The notes beneath the pieces were generated by a model. It saw only the letters and a program-made list of their open reading frames with translations. It did not search any database and was not told where the DNA came from. DNA of 43,302 nucleotides. Source: Victivallales bacterium (GTDB lineage Bacteria; Verrucomicrobiota; Lentisphaeria; Oligosphaerales; Oligosphaeraceae). The stretch spans positions 1 through 43,302 of the forward strand of contig JAFPYX010000037.1 of the NCBI GenBank assembly GCA_017417585.1, written 5' to 3'. Shown one piece after another: positions 28,087 to 37,314 of this stretch. Both the position numbers and the translations under genes were made by a program. The stretch's first letter is position 1. Every line of letters begins with the position of its first letter.

Positions 28087-28518
28087 ATGAACCAAAACAT
28101 CAAAGCCATCATCGCAGTCGTCCTCCTCATCCTCGCAGGCGGTCTCTTCTATTGGTATTTCAAACCCCACACGGAACCGCCAACCCCTGAAACCGTCCTC
28201 CTGGATTCCAGGCAGGCCAAGGCCCTTGAGAGCATCTTCAGCAAGGTCGCCAGCAAGAAATGGAGTGATTCCAGCCTGTGGAGTTCCGCCGAGGCCGCCA
28301 AAAAGTACAGTGGCGTCGCCAAGGAACTCTTCACTGAATCCCCTTCCATGCAAAATGTGAAAGTCCTGGACTTCGGCACAATAAAAGAGGGTGACGAGCC
28401 GCCCTATATCGAGATTGAGGTGCCCGCCACCGGCGTTCGCGCGACAATCGAATTCAAGGCCAAATCCGCCAAGGATGACCAATTGGTCATAAACAGCATC
28501 ACCAAATTCGGCAATTAA
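28087..28518 (+). CDS. Small membrane-anchored protein, paralogue B
   Basis: A 143-residue partner of the preceding gene. It has an N-terminal helix (about 6-24), then a soluble part with KKWSDSSLW and AKELFTESPSMQNVKV, aligning with WNSDALW and AKEIFGDTPSISDIKI of paralogue A. No function is known. It lies 70 bp downstream and ends before a strong terminator at 28602, so both genes form one transcription unit. Confidence 0.72.
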   Translation: MNQNIKAIIAVVLLILAGGLFYWYFKPHTEPPTPETVLLDSRQAKALESIFSKVASKKWSDSSLWSSAEAAKKYSGVAKELFTESPSMQNVKVLDFGTIKEGDEPPYIEIEVPATGVRATIEFKAKSAKDDQLVINSITKFGN

Positions 28519-28601
28519 GCCACGGCATAGTCCGGAAAGAAGTCGTCTGCAGCATCGGGTTATGCCCTTCTGCGAACTTTTCGCCCGGTTACAGTCTGCG
28601 A

Positions 28602-28637
28602 CGCCCGCCGCTACCCATCGCGGCGGGCGCTTGTTTT
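28602..28637 (+). terminator. Rho-independent terminator
   Basis: A perfect 10-bp GC stem (28602-28611 with 28620-28629), an 8-nt loop and the tract CTTGTTTT. It closes the paralogue pair and isolates the esterase gene downstream. Confidence 0.85.
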
Positions 28638-28664
28638 AAGCAACATTCTAATAGTAAATGACTT

Positions 28665-30565
28665 ATGATTCCACTATTCGGCAATTCCGTCCAGGAATTC
28701 TACCTAGAGAAAGTGCGCAAAGTCCATGTTGATCGCACCCGGCGCATCGCCGCCTTGAAAACCCGCGCTGACGCGGAGGCGTATGTCGCCGAGGTTCGAA
28801 AGAAGGCCCGTTCTTGCTTCCATTTCCCGGCGAGGAAGAGTCCGCTGAACGCGGTGGTAACCGGCTTGATGGACTTCCCCCAATACACGCTGGAGAAGGT
28901 CATCTACTACAGCCGTCCGAGTTATCCCGTGACCGGCAACTTATATCTGCCGAAGAAACGCAAGGGCAAGGTTCCGGCGGTGCTCTTCCTGTGCGGGCAC
29001 AGCAATGAAGGAAAGAGCAGCCCCGACTACCAAAGGGCCCCGATTGCCCTCGCGAAGGCGGGCTTCGCGGTGCTGGCCATCGACCCCGTAGGCCAGGGTG
29101 AACGCCAGCAGATGCTCGACACGCCGATTGGCGAAGTCTGGAATCCCTGCGCCCAGCACAACATGCTCAGCAAGCAGGCCATTCTGCTCGGCGAGTGGTT
29201 CGGAGCCTGGCGAACCTACGACGCCGTACGCGGACTGGACTATCTGCTCGCACGGCCGGAGGTGGATGCCACGCGCGTCGGCGTCCACGGCACCTCCGGC
29301 GGCGGCACGCTGACCACGTGGGTGACGGCGGTGGACGACCGCATCACGATGTCCGCCCCATCCTGCTACATCACCACCTGGCTGCGCAATGTCGAGAACG
29401 AGCTGCCCATTGACGCCGAACAGATGCCGCCCACCGCCCTGGCGCAGGGACTGGAAATGGTGGACTTCCTCATCGCCGCCGGCCCCAGGCCCATCCTTCT
29501 CCTTGGCGAGAAGAACGACTTCTTCGACCCGCGCGGACTGGACGAGGCGGAGGCCGAACTGGTAAAATCCACCGGCTGCTCGGCGTCCCCGGCACGGTTG
29601 AGCGTTTCATGGGCAAGGGCGACCACTCGCTATCGAAGTTCCTCCGCGAGGCCGGCGCGCGCTTCTTCTGCAAATACGCCGGCCTGAAGCCTCCGAAGGG
29701 CGAAGGCGACATCCAAGTCATGCCCCACGACGAGATCGCGGCCACCCCGAATGGCCAGGTGAAATTCCTGCACGGCCAGAAGTTCATGCACGACCTGCTG
29801 GTCGAGGAGGCACGCCGCCAGGTCGCCCTCCAGAAGCCGCTTACCCTGGCTGCCGCGCAGAAGGAACTCTCCCGTTGCCTGAAACTGGACAAAGTCGAGG
29901 CGCCCTACTTCCGCATTGGACGGCCCTCCGGCGAATACGGCGGCTGCCTCTGGCAGTCCCGATTCGCGCTGGAGACCGAGCCAGGCCGAGTGATGGCCGT
30001 CCTCAAGCTCTTCACGCTACACGACTGGTACCACATCCCCGAGCTCTCTCCCGACGTCACGCTTTACATCCCGCATCTCGACTCCAGCCAGGAACTGCGC
30101 TGGCGCAAGCCGGACGCCAAACGTGCGCTCTACGGCCTCGATGTCCGCGGCGTCGGCGAAATGACCCCCACCAACGGCGACTGGCCCGTCGAAATGCGGA
30201 ATTTCTTTGACGAGTACCAGTTCGACTACCACTACGCCGGACTGGGGATGATGTTCGACGAACCCTACCTGGGCGGCAAGGTCAAGGACATCCTCGCCGC
30301 GCTCGCCCTCCTGGAGAAAGTCGCCAGGCGCATCCACCTGGAGGCCAAGGGCCAGGGCTGTGTCCCCGCCCTCCTGGCCGCCGTACTGGCCGGGCCGCGC
30401 TTCGCCTCCGTGACTTTGGAAGACGGCCCCGGCTCCTGGCTGGAGATGGTCGAGGACGGCTACCCCTACCGCCGGCCGCTCTCCTATACGCTCCCCGACA
30501 TCCTGCGCAAAATGGATCTCCCGATGCTCCGAAAGCTCGTCAAGGCGCGCGTCTTCAACCACTGA
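28665..30565 (+). pseudogene. Esterase-like alpha/beta hydrolase, one frameshift
   Basis: The product would have about 633 residues, but one base is missing. Frame 1 covers residues 1 to about 300 with the nucleophile Ser211 in GTSGGG and the Asp region LLLGEKNDFFDPRG. The sequence continues in the -1 frame from about 29564 (KIHRLLGVPGTVERF, then catalytic-His-like GKGDHS) to a normal end. The break lies at four A residues (29564-29567); a fifth A would restore one frame. It resembles large exported or cytoplasmic acetylxylan-esterase-like proteins of PVC bacteria. Causes may be a real mutation, a -1 slippage site or a sequencing error. No signal peptide is seen. Confidence 0.8.
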
Positions 30566-30714
30566 AAATTCAAACGCGCCTGAAATCTCCGCAAATTTGC
30601 GCTTCCGGCAAGCCGTGCGGCGCAATGGCATTACATTAAAAGAGGTTTTTCCATTGCGGACGCAATATCCGCAGCAACTCAATCCCCCAAAAACGAAGCG
30701 AAGGTGTTCACCAA

Positions 30715-31629
30715 ATGAACGTCATCATCTGCAAAAACAAGCAAGAAGTCGCCAAGGAAGCCTACAAGATCGTCAAGGACCGCATCAACAACTGCCGCGC
30801 GAAGGTCCTGGGCCTGCCCACCGGCACCACCCCAGAAGGCCTCTACGCCGAGATGGTCAAGGGCTACAAGAAGGGCGAAATCGACTTCTCCGATGTCCAT
30901 ACCTTCAACCTGGACGAGTACATCGGCCTCCAGAAGGACCACCCACAGAGCTACCGCAACTTCATGGACACCAGGCTCTTCAACCACATCAACATCAAGA
31001 AGGAGAACATCGACTTCCTCGATGGCCTCACCGATGACATTGACCGCGAATGCGAACGCTACGAGGCCGCCATGGAGGCCCTCGGAGGCATCAAGCTCCA
31101 GATCGTCGGCGTCGGCCGCGATGGACACATCGGCTTCAACGAGCCCGGCACCTCCCTCACCAGCCGCACCCACATGATCACCCTCGCGCAGTCCACCATC
31201 ACCGACAATGCGAACCTCTTCTTCGGCGGCGACGAGTCGCAGGTCCCGCGCTGGGCGCTCTCCATGGGCGTCGGCACGGTCCTGGACACCCAGGAAGTCC
31301 TGATGATCGCCTTCGGCGCCAACAAGGCCGACGCCATCAAGGGCATGCTGGAAGGCCCCATCACCACGATGAACACCTCCTCCGCCCTCCAGCTCCACCC
31401 GAACGTGACCGTCATCATCGACGAGGCGGCCGCCTCCAAGCTGGAATACCACGACTACTACAAGCGCATCGCCCCCGGCAACATCGAGGCGATGTACGCC
31501 TTCCTGGAAAAGGCCCGCGCGCAGGCCGCCAAGAAGGCCAAGGCCGCCGCGAAGCCCGCACCTAAGAAGGCCGCCGCGAAGCCCGCACCTAAGAAGGCCA
31601 CAGCGAAAAAGGCCGCCAAGAAAAAGTAA
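30715..31629 (+). CDS. nagB: Glucosamine-6-phosphate deaminase with histone-H1-like C-terminal tail
   Basis: NagB converts glucosamine 6-phosphate to fructose 6-phosphate and ammonia. The core (1-265) has all family residues: Asp67 in LDEYIG, and Asp136, His138 and Glu143 in GRDGHIGFNEP. Beyond the usual end is a 39-residue tail (266-304) made almost only of Lys, Ala and Pro, ending KKAAKKK. It contains a nine-residue repeat from a perfect 27-bp duplication (31543-31596). Such tails are typical of histone-H1-like DNA-binding proteins, not of NagB. They may bind nucleic acid or polyanions (inference). The start has a GAAGGTG ribosome site. Confidence 0.95.
   Translation: MNVIICKNKQEVAKEAYKIVKDRINNCRAKVLGLPTGTTPEGLYAEMVKGYKKGEIDFSDVHTFNLDEYIGLQKDHPQSYRNFMDTRLFNHINIKKENIDFLDGLTDDIDRECERYEAAMEALGGIKLQIVGVGRDGHIGFNEPGTSLTSRTHMITLAQSTITDNANLFFGGDESQVPRWALSMGVGTVLDTQEVLMIAFGANKADAIKGMLEGPITTMNTSSALQLHPNVTVIIDEAAASKLEYHDYYKRIAPGNIEAMYAFLEKARAQAAKKAKAAAKPAPKKAAAKPAPKKATAKKAAKKK
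31543..31596 (+). repeat. 27-bp tandem repeat inside the nagB tail
   Basis: Two perfect 27-bp copies (31543-31569, 31570-31596) encode the nine residues AAAKPAPKK twice. The identity at DNA level points to recent duplication and possible length variation among strains. Confidence 0.93.
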
Positions 31630-31658
31630 CCTCGGGGTCTAAAGACCAATCATCCGAT

Positions 31659-31696
31659 CAGGGCGAGTGCAGAACCGAAAGTCTGTACTCGCCCTG
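31659..31696 (+). terminator. Hairpin after nagB, possible terminator
   Basis: A 15-bp stem with one G-U pair (31659-31673 with 31682-31696) and an 8-nt loop starts 30 bp after the nagB stop. The following bases are not U-rich, so intrinsic termination would be weak. Confidence 0.5.
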
Positions 31697-31740
31697 TTGG
31701 GTACAAGTCGCTTCTCGCCCTCCTCGAGCGAGCACGGAAC

Positions 31741-31761
31741 CATTGCTAATTGCCAATTGCC
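31741..31761. repeat. NATTGCN heptad array next to a start codon
   Basis: Three seven-base words (CATTGCT, AATTGCC, AATTGCC) and one C fill the space up to the ATG at 31763. 17 bases are identical to the array before the ATG at 17581. No Shine-Dalgarno sequence is seen. Confidence 0.72.
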
Positions 31762-31762
31762 C

Positions 31763-32743
31763 ATGTCTCACCTCCTCCAAGTCACCAACCTCACCGTGGA
31801 GTTCGACTCCGACGACGGCGTGGTCCACGCCGTAAACCAGGTCTCGTTCCACCTGGACGCAGGCGAGGCGCTGGGGTTGGTGGGCGAGTCCGGCTGCGGC
31901 AAGTCCGTGACCTCCATGTCCATCCCGCGGCTGGTCCCCTCCCCGCCTGGACGACGCGTCTCCGGACGCATCGAGTTCGCGGGACGCGACCTGACCTCCC
32001 TCCCCTTGCCCGAGCTGCGGAAACTGCGCGGGAAGGAGATCGGCGTGATCTTCCAGGAGCCCATGACCGCCCTCTCCCCGCTCCACCGCATCGGCGAACA
32101 GCTCGACGAGGTCATCCGCCTCCACCGCGAACAGCCCGCTCCCGAGCGCCGTGCGCTCTGGCTGGATTGGCTTCGACGCGTCGGCATCGCCGACGCGGAG
32201 CGTTGCGCCAAAGCATACCCCTTCGAACTCTCCGGCGGAATGCGCCAGCGCGTGATGATCGCCATGGCGATGCTGCTGGAACCGCAACTGGTCATCGCGG
32301 ACGAGCCCACCACCGCACTGGACGTGACCATCCAGGCGCAGATTCTGGACCTCTTGCACCAGGTCACCGAGGACACCGCCAAGCCGCGGGCGTTGCTGCT
32401 CATCACCCACGACCTTGGCGTGATCTGGGAGATGTGCACCCGCGTCATCGTGATGTACGGTTCGCGCATCATGGAGGAGGCACCCGTGCAGGAGCTTTTC
32501 AGCAATCCACTCCATCCCTATTCGCAGGGACTGCTGGCGTCTATCCCCAGCCTGCAGCATGACCCGAAGAACCTCTCCAGCATTCCGGGGACGGTTCCCA
32601 GCCTATTGAATCCCCCGCCGGGCTGCCCGTTTGCACCGCGTTGCCCAAAGGCCACCGCCGCATGCCGCGAACGGCTCCCCGAACGCCGCGAGGCCGCACC
32701 CGGCCACTTCGTGTCCTGCCACCAAGTTGAAGGCGTGAGGTGA
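31763..32743 (+). CDS. Peptide-type ABC transporter ATP-binding protein (OppD/DppD family)
   Basis: A 326-residue ATPase. Walker A GESGCGKS at 41-48, signature LSGGM at 156-160, Walker B LVIADEP at 176-182 and the switch histidine in LLITHD are intact. The C-terminal oligopeptide-transporter domain with the typical cysteines (CPFAPRCPKATAAC) is present. It should power import of peptides or, in some members, nickel or oligosaccharides. It stands alone here; no permease or binding protein is adjacent. The annotated start ATG at 31763 is the first good one. Confidence 0.93.
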   Translation: MSHLLQVTNLTVEFDSDDGVVHAVNQVSFHLDAGEALGLVGESGCGKSVTSMSIPRLVPSPPGRRVSGRIEFAGRDLTSLPLPELRKLRGKEIGVIFQEPMTALSPLHRIGEQLDEVIRLHREQPAPERRALWLDWLRRVGIADAERCAKAYPFELSGGMRQRVMIAMAMLLEPQLVIADEPTTALDVTIQAQILDLLHQVTEDTAKPRALLLITHDLGVIWEMCTRVIVMYGSRIMEEAPVQELFSNPLHPYSQGLLASIPSLQHDPKNLSSIPGTVPSLLNPPPGCPFAPRCPKATAACRERLPERREAAPGHFVSCHQVEGVR

Positions 32744-32745
32744 AA

Positions 32746-32763
32746 GATTCGCACTTGCGAATC
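32746..32763. other. Perfect hairpin right after the ABC gene
   Basis: GATTCGC, loop ACTT, then GCGAATC form a perfect 7-bp stem 3 bp after the stop codon. A U-run does not follow. Since a RAYT-like gene begins 170 bp downstream, a REP-like hairpin is an alternative. Confidence 0.5.
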
Positions 32764-32936
32764 AACAGTTCCGGTTTGGCAAGTACGCGCTCCCGTGCGG
32801 CACCATCCCCCCCGCGAACCAAGATTCACAAATAATATGACAATCTACTACTTTATAGGAATATATATCCTTTTTCTTTCAATCTTCAAATCTGCAGCCA
32901 TATTATGTTTTTTCCCAAAAACATCGGAGAAAACCA

Positions 32937-33831
32937 ATGGCGCAGCTTCAAGGCTTTGATTACAAAAAACCTTTCTTCTACATGGTAACGATCAAGCGCC
33001 GAATAGGGCTTCCAGCCTTTTCGATGCTTCAAGATGGCAAAATTCAGAAGAATGCCATCACCCAGGCCTTCTTGCGTGTGATCTTGAACTATCACAAAAC
33101 CTGGTATTGCATTGAGCCGATACGCTTTTTCGTCATCATGCCAGACCATCTGCATTTGATCATCAAAATCCGCGACATTGAAAAGCGTGTATCGCTGCGA
33201 GTACTTGTTAGGTTGCTCATCAAAGCACTGGAAGCGGAGTTCCGTAGTGTCTTCCCGGGACAATTTGCCGACATTCCGATTTTCGAGCCGATTTGGCATG
33301 ACTGGATTGTGATGAAGGAGGGACAACTCGCGGCATTCCGACGCTACATCAAGGAGAATCCCATTCGCGCCTGGACCCGACAACAAAACCGTGCGTTCTT
33401 CACCAGTCTGCGCGACATCGTCTTCATGAATCGAACCTGGCACGCCTATGGCAATCCGGCTTTGCTGGGCCTGCCGGTCCTGGAGCCCTTCCAGTGTTCC
33501 CGCAGCTGGTTTCCGGCAGACACCGAATGGAAACACGCCCTGAGCAGGGCTGCGCACATCGGTCCTGGGGGGGGCCGGCGTGAGCACCTTCATGAGCCCC
33601 TGTGAAAAAGCCTGCGGGAATGCCATCTTTTACGCCGGCGGGTCATTTATTGTTCTTCATCCCGAGGGCTTCGTCACGCGTTGGCATCCTACCCGCAGCA
33701 AGGAAACGCTCTGCGCGGAAGGACGGATGCTTTTCCTGTCTTTGTACGATCCATCCACTGCAAAACTCGATCGTGGGACGCTCCACCTACGATGCCATGA
33801 GATGGGCGACATCATCATGGGGAAACGATAA
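32937..33831 (+). pseudogene. RAYT-like (REP-associated) transposase, frameshift in a G8 run
   Basis: The first part (from 32937) is a Y1-type HUH domain with the motif MPDHLHL (His71, His73) and a YIKENPIRAW helix carrying the likely catalytic tyrosine. The reading frame breaks at eight G residues (33567-33574) near residue 211. With seven G residues it would continue into VSTFMSPCEKA, HPEGF and LCAEGR, the C-terminal domain seen in related proteins, up to 33831. The full product would have about 297 residues. Family members cut at REP hairpins. The region is AT-richer than its neighbours, with an AT-rich promoter-like stretch at 32830-32870. It may be broken, or switched by slippage. Confidence 0.8.
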
Positions 33832-34034
33832 TCGCCAGTGGACACCCCACACACGCCTTCTCCTGCCAACCCGCCCCGCACACCCCGCATGCCAGGTCTG
33901 GCAGGTGCGCCTCCGGCACACCAAACGCGTTCCCCCCTCCGCGCCAGCGCCGCATATTGGCAGTAGCAATTTCCCCACAAGGTATTACAATATGTCATTG
34001 TGCTTCCCACCCAATTCAAAAAAAGACACCATCC

Positions 34035-35477
34035 ATGATCATGCAGGAAAAAATCCGCCCGTCCCGCGTCGCCGGGAGTTTCTATGAAGGCGACCCCGGA
34101 AAACTCCGCCAGGAAATCGCCATGCGGCTGGCGGCGGCTTCCTCCTACGGAGGCGGTGGTGAAATCGTAGCCGCGGCGGCACCCCACGCGGGGTATGTCT
34201 ATTCCGCCGACATCGCCGCGCCTGTCTTCAAGGCGCTCGCCACGGCCTCCTTCGACACCGCGGTCATCATCGGACACGACTTCGGCGCCAACGCGCCGGG
34301 CGTCATCGGCGTCCTCTGCGACTTCACCGCCTTCCGCACGCCGTTGGGCGACGTCTCCGTGGATCTGGAACTCTCGGAGGCGCTTCATTCGGCGGACGAG
34401 CGGTTCGTAGTCCACAACCAGGTCCATCGGCAGGAACACTCCATCGAAGTGCAACTGCCTTTCCTGCAGACCGTCGCGAAAGACTTCAAGATCGTGCCCA
34501 TCCTCTTTGGCGAGGCCACCCCGGAACACTGCCGTCGCCTCGCCGAGCTGCTGGAAGAGCTGCGCGGGGACCGTAAAATCCTCGTGTTCTCCAGCACCGA
34601 CCTCTCCCACTACCCGCCTTCCGAAACCGCCCGCAAACTGGACGCCCGAACCGTCTCCTTCGCCCGAAATTTCGACCTGGAGGGCCTCTGCCGCTGGCAG
34701 TCGCAGGGAGACTGGGAGCGCCAGCTTGGCGTCGAGACGCCCATCTGCTCGGCCGGCGGACTCGGCACCGCTCTCGCATGGGCGAAAATGCATGGCGCCA
34801 GCCAGTGCGAAGTGCTGCGGCAGGGCAACTCCGGCGATGTCTCCGGAGACGACGCGCGCGTGGTCGGCTACGCCTCCATGCTCTTCGTGAAGAAGGCCGC
34901 CGATGGCACCGCCGCCAAGCCGGAGTTCGCCCTCACGACAGCACAGCAGGAATATCTCCTCAGACTCGCCCGCCTGACCATCCGGGATGCATTGTCCGGC
35001 AAGACCGCCCTCCCCGAACCGCCGCAGGACGACGCGCTCCTCCAGCCCGCCGCGGTCTTCGTGACGCTCCACAAGCAAGGCAGGCTGCGTGGTTGCATCG
35101 GCACCACCGCCGCACGGACGCCGCTCTACCAGGCCGTCGCCGAATACGCGAAGCTCGCGGCCTTCGAGGACCCGCGCTTCGAGGCCGTCACAAGCGCCGA
35201 ACTCCCCGAATTGGACATCGAGGTCTCCGTGCTCTCGCCCATGCGCAGAATCGCCTCCGCCGACGATATTATTCCGGGCAGGCATGGCGTCACCGTGCGG
35301 CAGGGCTTCCGAAGCGGGCTCTTCCTCCCGCAGGTCTGGGAGCAGCTTCCCGACCTGGAGTCCTTCATGGGATACCTCTGCGCGGAGAAGGCCGGGCTTC
35401 CCTGGGACGCCTGGAAATCTCCCAAGACCGAACTCCAGGTCTTCACCGTCCACGCCTTCCAGGAACCCGCCAGATGA
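34035..35477 (+). CDS. AmmeMemoRadiSam fusion protein (Memo plus AMMECR1 domains)
   Basis: A 480-residue fusion. Residues about 8-288 are a Memo domain, a dioxygenase-like fold, with APHAGYVYS (49-57), a His/Asp-rich region and SSTDLSHYP (186-194). Residues about 300-478 are an AMMECR1 domain with its hallmark LRGCIG (351-356) and IEVSVLSP. In the AmmeMemoRadiSam system these parts are genetically linked to a radical SAM enzyme, here the next gene, overlapping by ATGA. The biochemical role is not established. A longer upstream frame (from 33957) lacks similarity; the ATG at 34035 or 34041 is preferred. Confidence 0.92.
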   Translation: MIMQEKIRPSRVAGSFYEGDPGKLRQEIAMRLAAASSYGGGGEIVAAAAPHAGYVYSADIAAPVFKALATASFDTAVIIGHDFGANAPGVIGVLCDFTAFRTPLGDVSVDLELSEALHSADERFVVHNQVHRQEHSIEVQLPFLQTVAKDFKIVPILFGEATPEHCRRLAELLEELRGDRKILVFSSTDLSHYPPSETARKLDARTVSFARNFDLEGLCRWQSQGDWERQLGVETPICSAGGLGTALAWAKMHGASQCEVLRQGNSGDVSGDDARVVGYASMLFVKKAADGTAAKPEFALTTAQQEYLLRLARLTIRDALSGKTALPEPPQDDALLQPAAVFVTLHKQGRLRGCIGTTAARTPLYQAVAEYAKLAAFEDPRFEAVTSAELPELDIEVSVLSPMRRIASADDIIPGRHGVTVRQGFRSGLFLPQVWEQLPDLESFMGYLCAEKAGLPWDAWKSPKTELQVFTVHAFQEPAR

Positions 35478-36349
35478 CACAGCTCGCCCCGGCCAAATGG
35501 TGGACCTCCGCCGAAAACAACGCAGTGCGCTGCGAGCTGTGCCCACGGCACTGCGCGATCCCCGAAGGCGGCCAGGGCTACTGCGCCGTGCGGCGGAACC
35601 GTGGCGGCGAGCTCTTCTCCGTGGCGTACGGCCGCCCCGTCTCGCTGGCCATCGACCCCATCGAGAAAAAGCCGCTGGCGCGTTTCCTGCCGGGAAGCCG
35701 CACCTTCTCCTTCGGAACCTTCGGATGCAACCTGGGCTGCGTCTTCTGCCAGAACGACTCCCTCTCCCGTGGCGCATACGCCGACGATGACCTCCAGACC
35801 TGGGTCCCGCCCGAACAAATCGTCGAACTGGCGCTGCAGCATCACTGCCCCTCCATCTCCTACACCTACAACGAGCCGACCGTCTTCGCGGAGTACGTCT
35901 GCGACATCGCCCGCCTCGCCCACGCCGCCGGCCTCAAGAACGTCCTGGTCAGCAATGGCTACATCGCAGACGCGGCGGCCGACGAGCTGTATCCCCTGCT
36001 CAATGCTGCGAACATCGACATGAAGGGCTACTCCGAGGCATTCTACGGCCAGATGTGCCAGGCATCCCTCGAACCCGTCCTGCGTTCCCTGGAAAAACTG
36101 CATGCCATCGGCGTGCATCTGGAGGTCACCACGCTGGTCATCCCCGGCAAAAATGACAACTTGGCAGAACTGGACGCCTGGCTGGACTGGGTGGATGCGC
36201 ACCTCGGACGCGAAACACCCCTGCATTTCAGCGCCTACCACCCCGCCTACCGCTGCCGGATCCCCCGCACGCCGCCTGCCACCCTCTATGCCATTCGTGA
36301 CCTAGGCGCCAGCCGCGGCTTCCCGAATCTTTTCCTAGGGAATATCTGA
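35474..36349 (+). CDS. AmmeMemoRadiSam radical SAM enzyme (AmrS-like)
   Basis: A 291-residue radical SAM protein. The cluster motif CX3CX2C is Cys85, Cys89, Cys92 (GCNLGCVFC). An N-terminal Cys set (Cys20, Cys23, Cys27, Cys37), typical of this subfamily (CELCPRHC), could hold another metal. YTYNEPTVF and NANIDMKGY are characteristic of pyruvate-formate-lyase activase-like members. The start codon overlaps the stop of the Memo-AMMECR1 gene (ATGA), so the two are co-translated. The substrate is unknown. Confidence 0.93.
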   Translation: MTQLAPAKWWTSAENNAVRCELCPRHCAIPEGGQGYCAVRRNRGGELFSVAYGRPVSLAIDPIEKKPLARFLPGSRTFSFGTFGCNLGCVFCQNDSLSRGAYADDDLQTWVPPEQIVELALQHHCPSISYTYNEPTVFAEYVCDIARLAHAAGLKNVLVSNGYIADAAADELYPLLNAANIDMKGYSEAFYGQMCQASLEPVLRSLEKLHAIGVHLEVTTLVIPGKNDNLAELDAWLDWVDAHLGRETPLHFSAYHPAYRCRIPRTPPATLYAIRDLGASRGFPNLFLGNI

Positions 36350-36480
36350 AAAGCCTCCGCCATGCGCTAGTCCACCGTAGCCTTGGCGAAGGTGGCCCCC
36401 CTCGCCACAGTGCAATCTAACTCAATGATATAGTTTCCCAAGTTAACGATATCATCCTTGTTTCATTCGTGTCCATAAAA

Positions 36481-37314
36481 CTATCGTCGGATTAAAGAGC
36501 GTAAATCCTCTGGCAAGGTATCAATATGTTCTTCCCAGCATACCAAACTAGCCAGCTCTTTTGCGGTCTTGTGTTTGCAGATTGGAATCACAATGGACAG
36601 GAAAACCAGCACCCAAATCTTCGCGGAAGCAGGAAAAATCATGGTGTACAAACCACAGGATACAAATGTCAGGCACCCCATCCAGCAAACCTGAATGAGA
36701 ATTTGATGCGCCGTTTCTGACATTTTCATGGGCTTGGATTTTATTTCCAACGTCCCCGTCCAGATGATAAATAAAGCGAAAAGAAATATCATCCTCATCA
36801 CATTGTCTAAAAGAACCCACAACAACCATGGTATATGCAGAAAGTCCCTAATGGCTTCTTCCACCATTTCAATGCTTTCCATCACACTGGGAAATACTTG
36901 TTTGTCAAACAAATAATACACCGCCACACCAAACCCAAGCTCCCCGATGAATTTTAGCAGTTTCTTTTGGATAAGTCCATTGATTGACAATTTAAGGATT
37001 AACGAATAGAAAAGCGAAAAAATCAGTTTCTGTACAAAACCGGGATTGAAGTCCGGATAGCAATGGCAATAGATGACTGGCACAGAAAGAAACATAAAAA
37101 GCATGCCGAATGTCCCGATTTCCGTGCGGGATGTATAAGGACGCGAAGAACAAGTGATTTCTGAGGAATTGCTGAAATCCAAATCCCACTGGCCTGTCCG
37201 ATAGTTATATGAAAGATTCTTCGTGTCCAGTGAACCCATCGGCAAGGGGGGAAGCTCTTTGCCAAAGGCATCATAGGTGGTCCCGAAGAGATTCGTATAT
37301 TGGTTATAACTCAT
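36481..37314 (-). CDS. AT-rich membrane protein of unknown function
   Basis: A 277-residue protein with about five or six hydrophobic segments from residue 85 on and a polar N-terminal part (TNLFGTTYDAFG, NYRTGQWDLDFSN). I recognise no family. Base composition is far more AT-rich than in the adjacent genes, suggesting transfer. The ATG at 37314 is preferred; the frame stays open 19 codons further. The flanking gaps 36350-36480 and 37315-37708 show no other gene. Confidence 0.6.
   Translation of the reverse strand: MSYNQYTNLFGTTYDAFGKELPPLPMGSLDTKNLSYNYRTGQWDLDFSNSSEITCSSRPYTSRTEIGTFGMLFMFLSVPVIYCHCYPDFNPGFVQKLIFSLFYSLILKLSINGLIQKKLLKFIGELGFGVAVYYLFDKQVFPSVMESIEMVEEAIRDFLHIPWLLWVLLDNVMRMIFLFALFIIWTGTLEIKSKPMKMSETAHQILIQVCWMGCLTFVSCGLYTMIFPASAKIWVLVFLSIVIPICKHKTAKELASLVCWEEHIDTLPEDLRSLIRR

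Noticed and set aside
33657..35777. 706-codon open frame on the minus strand
   Set aside because: Antisense to the Memo-AMMECR1 and radical SAM genes; Gly/Arg/Glu-rich low-complexity product.
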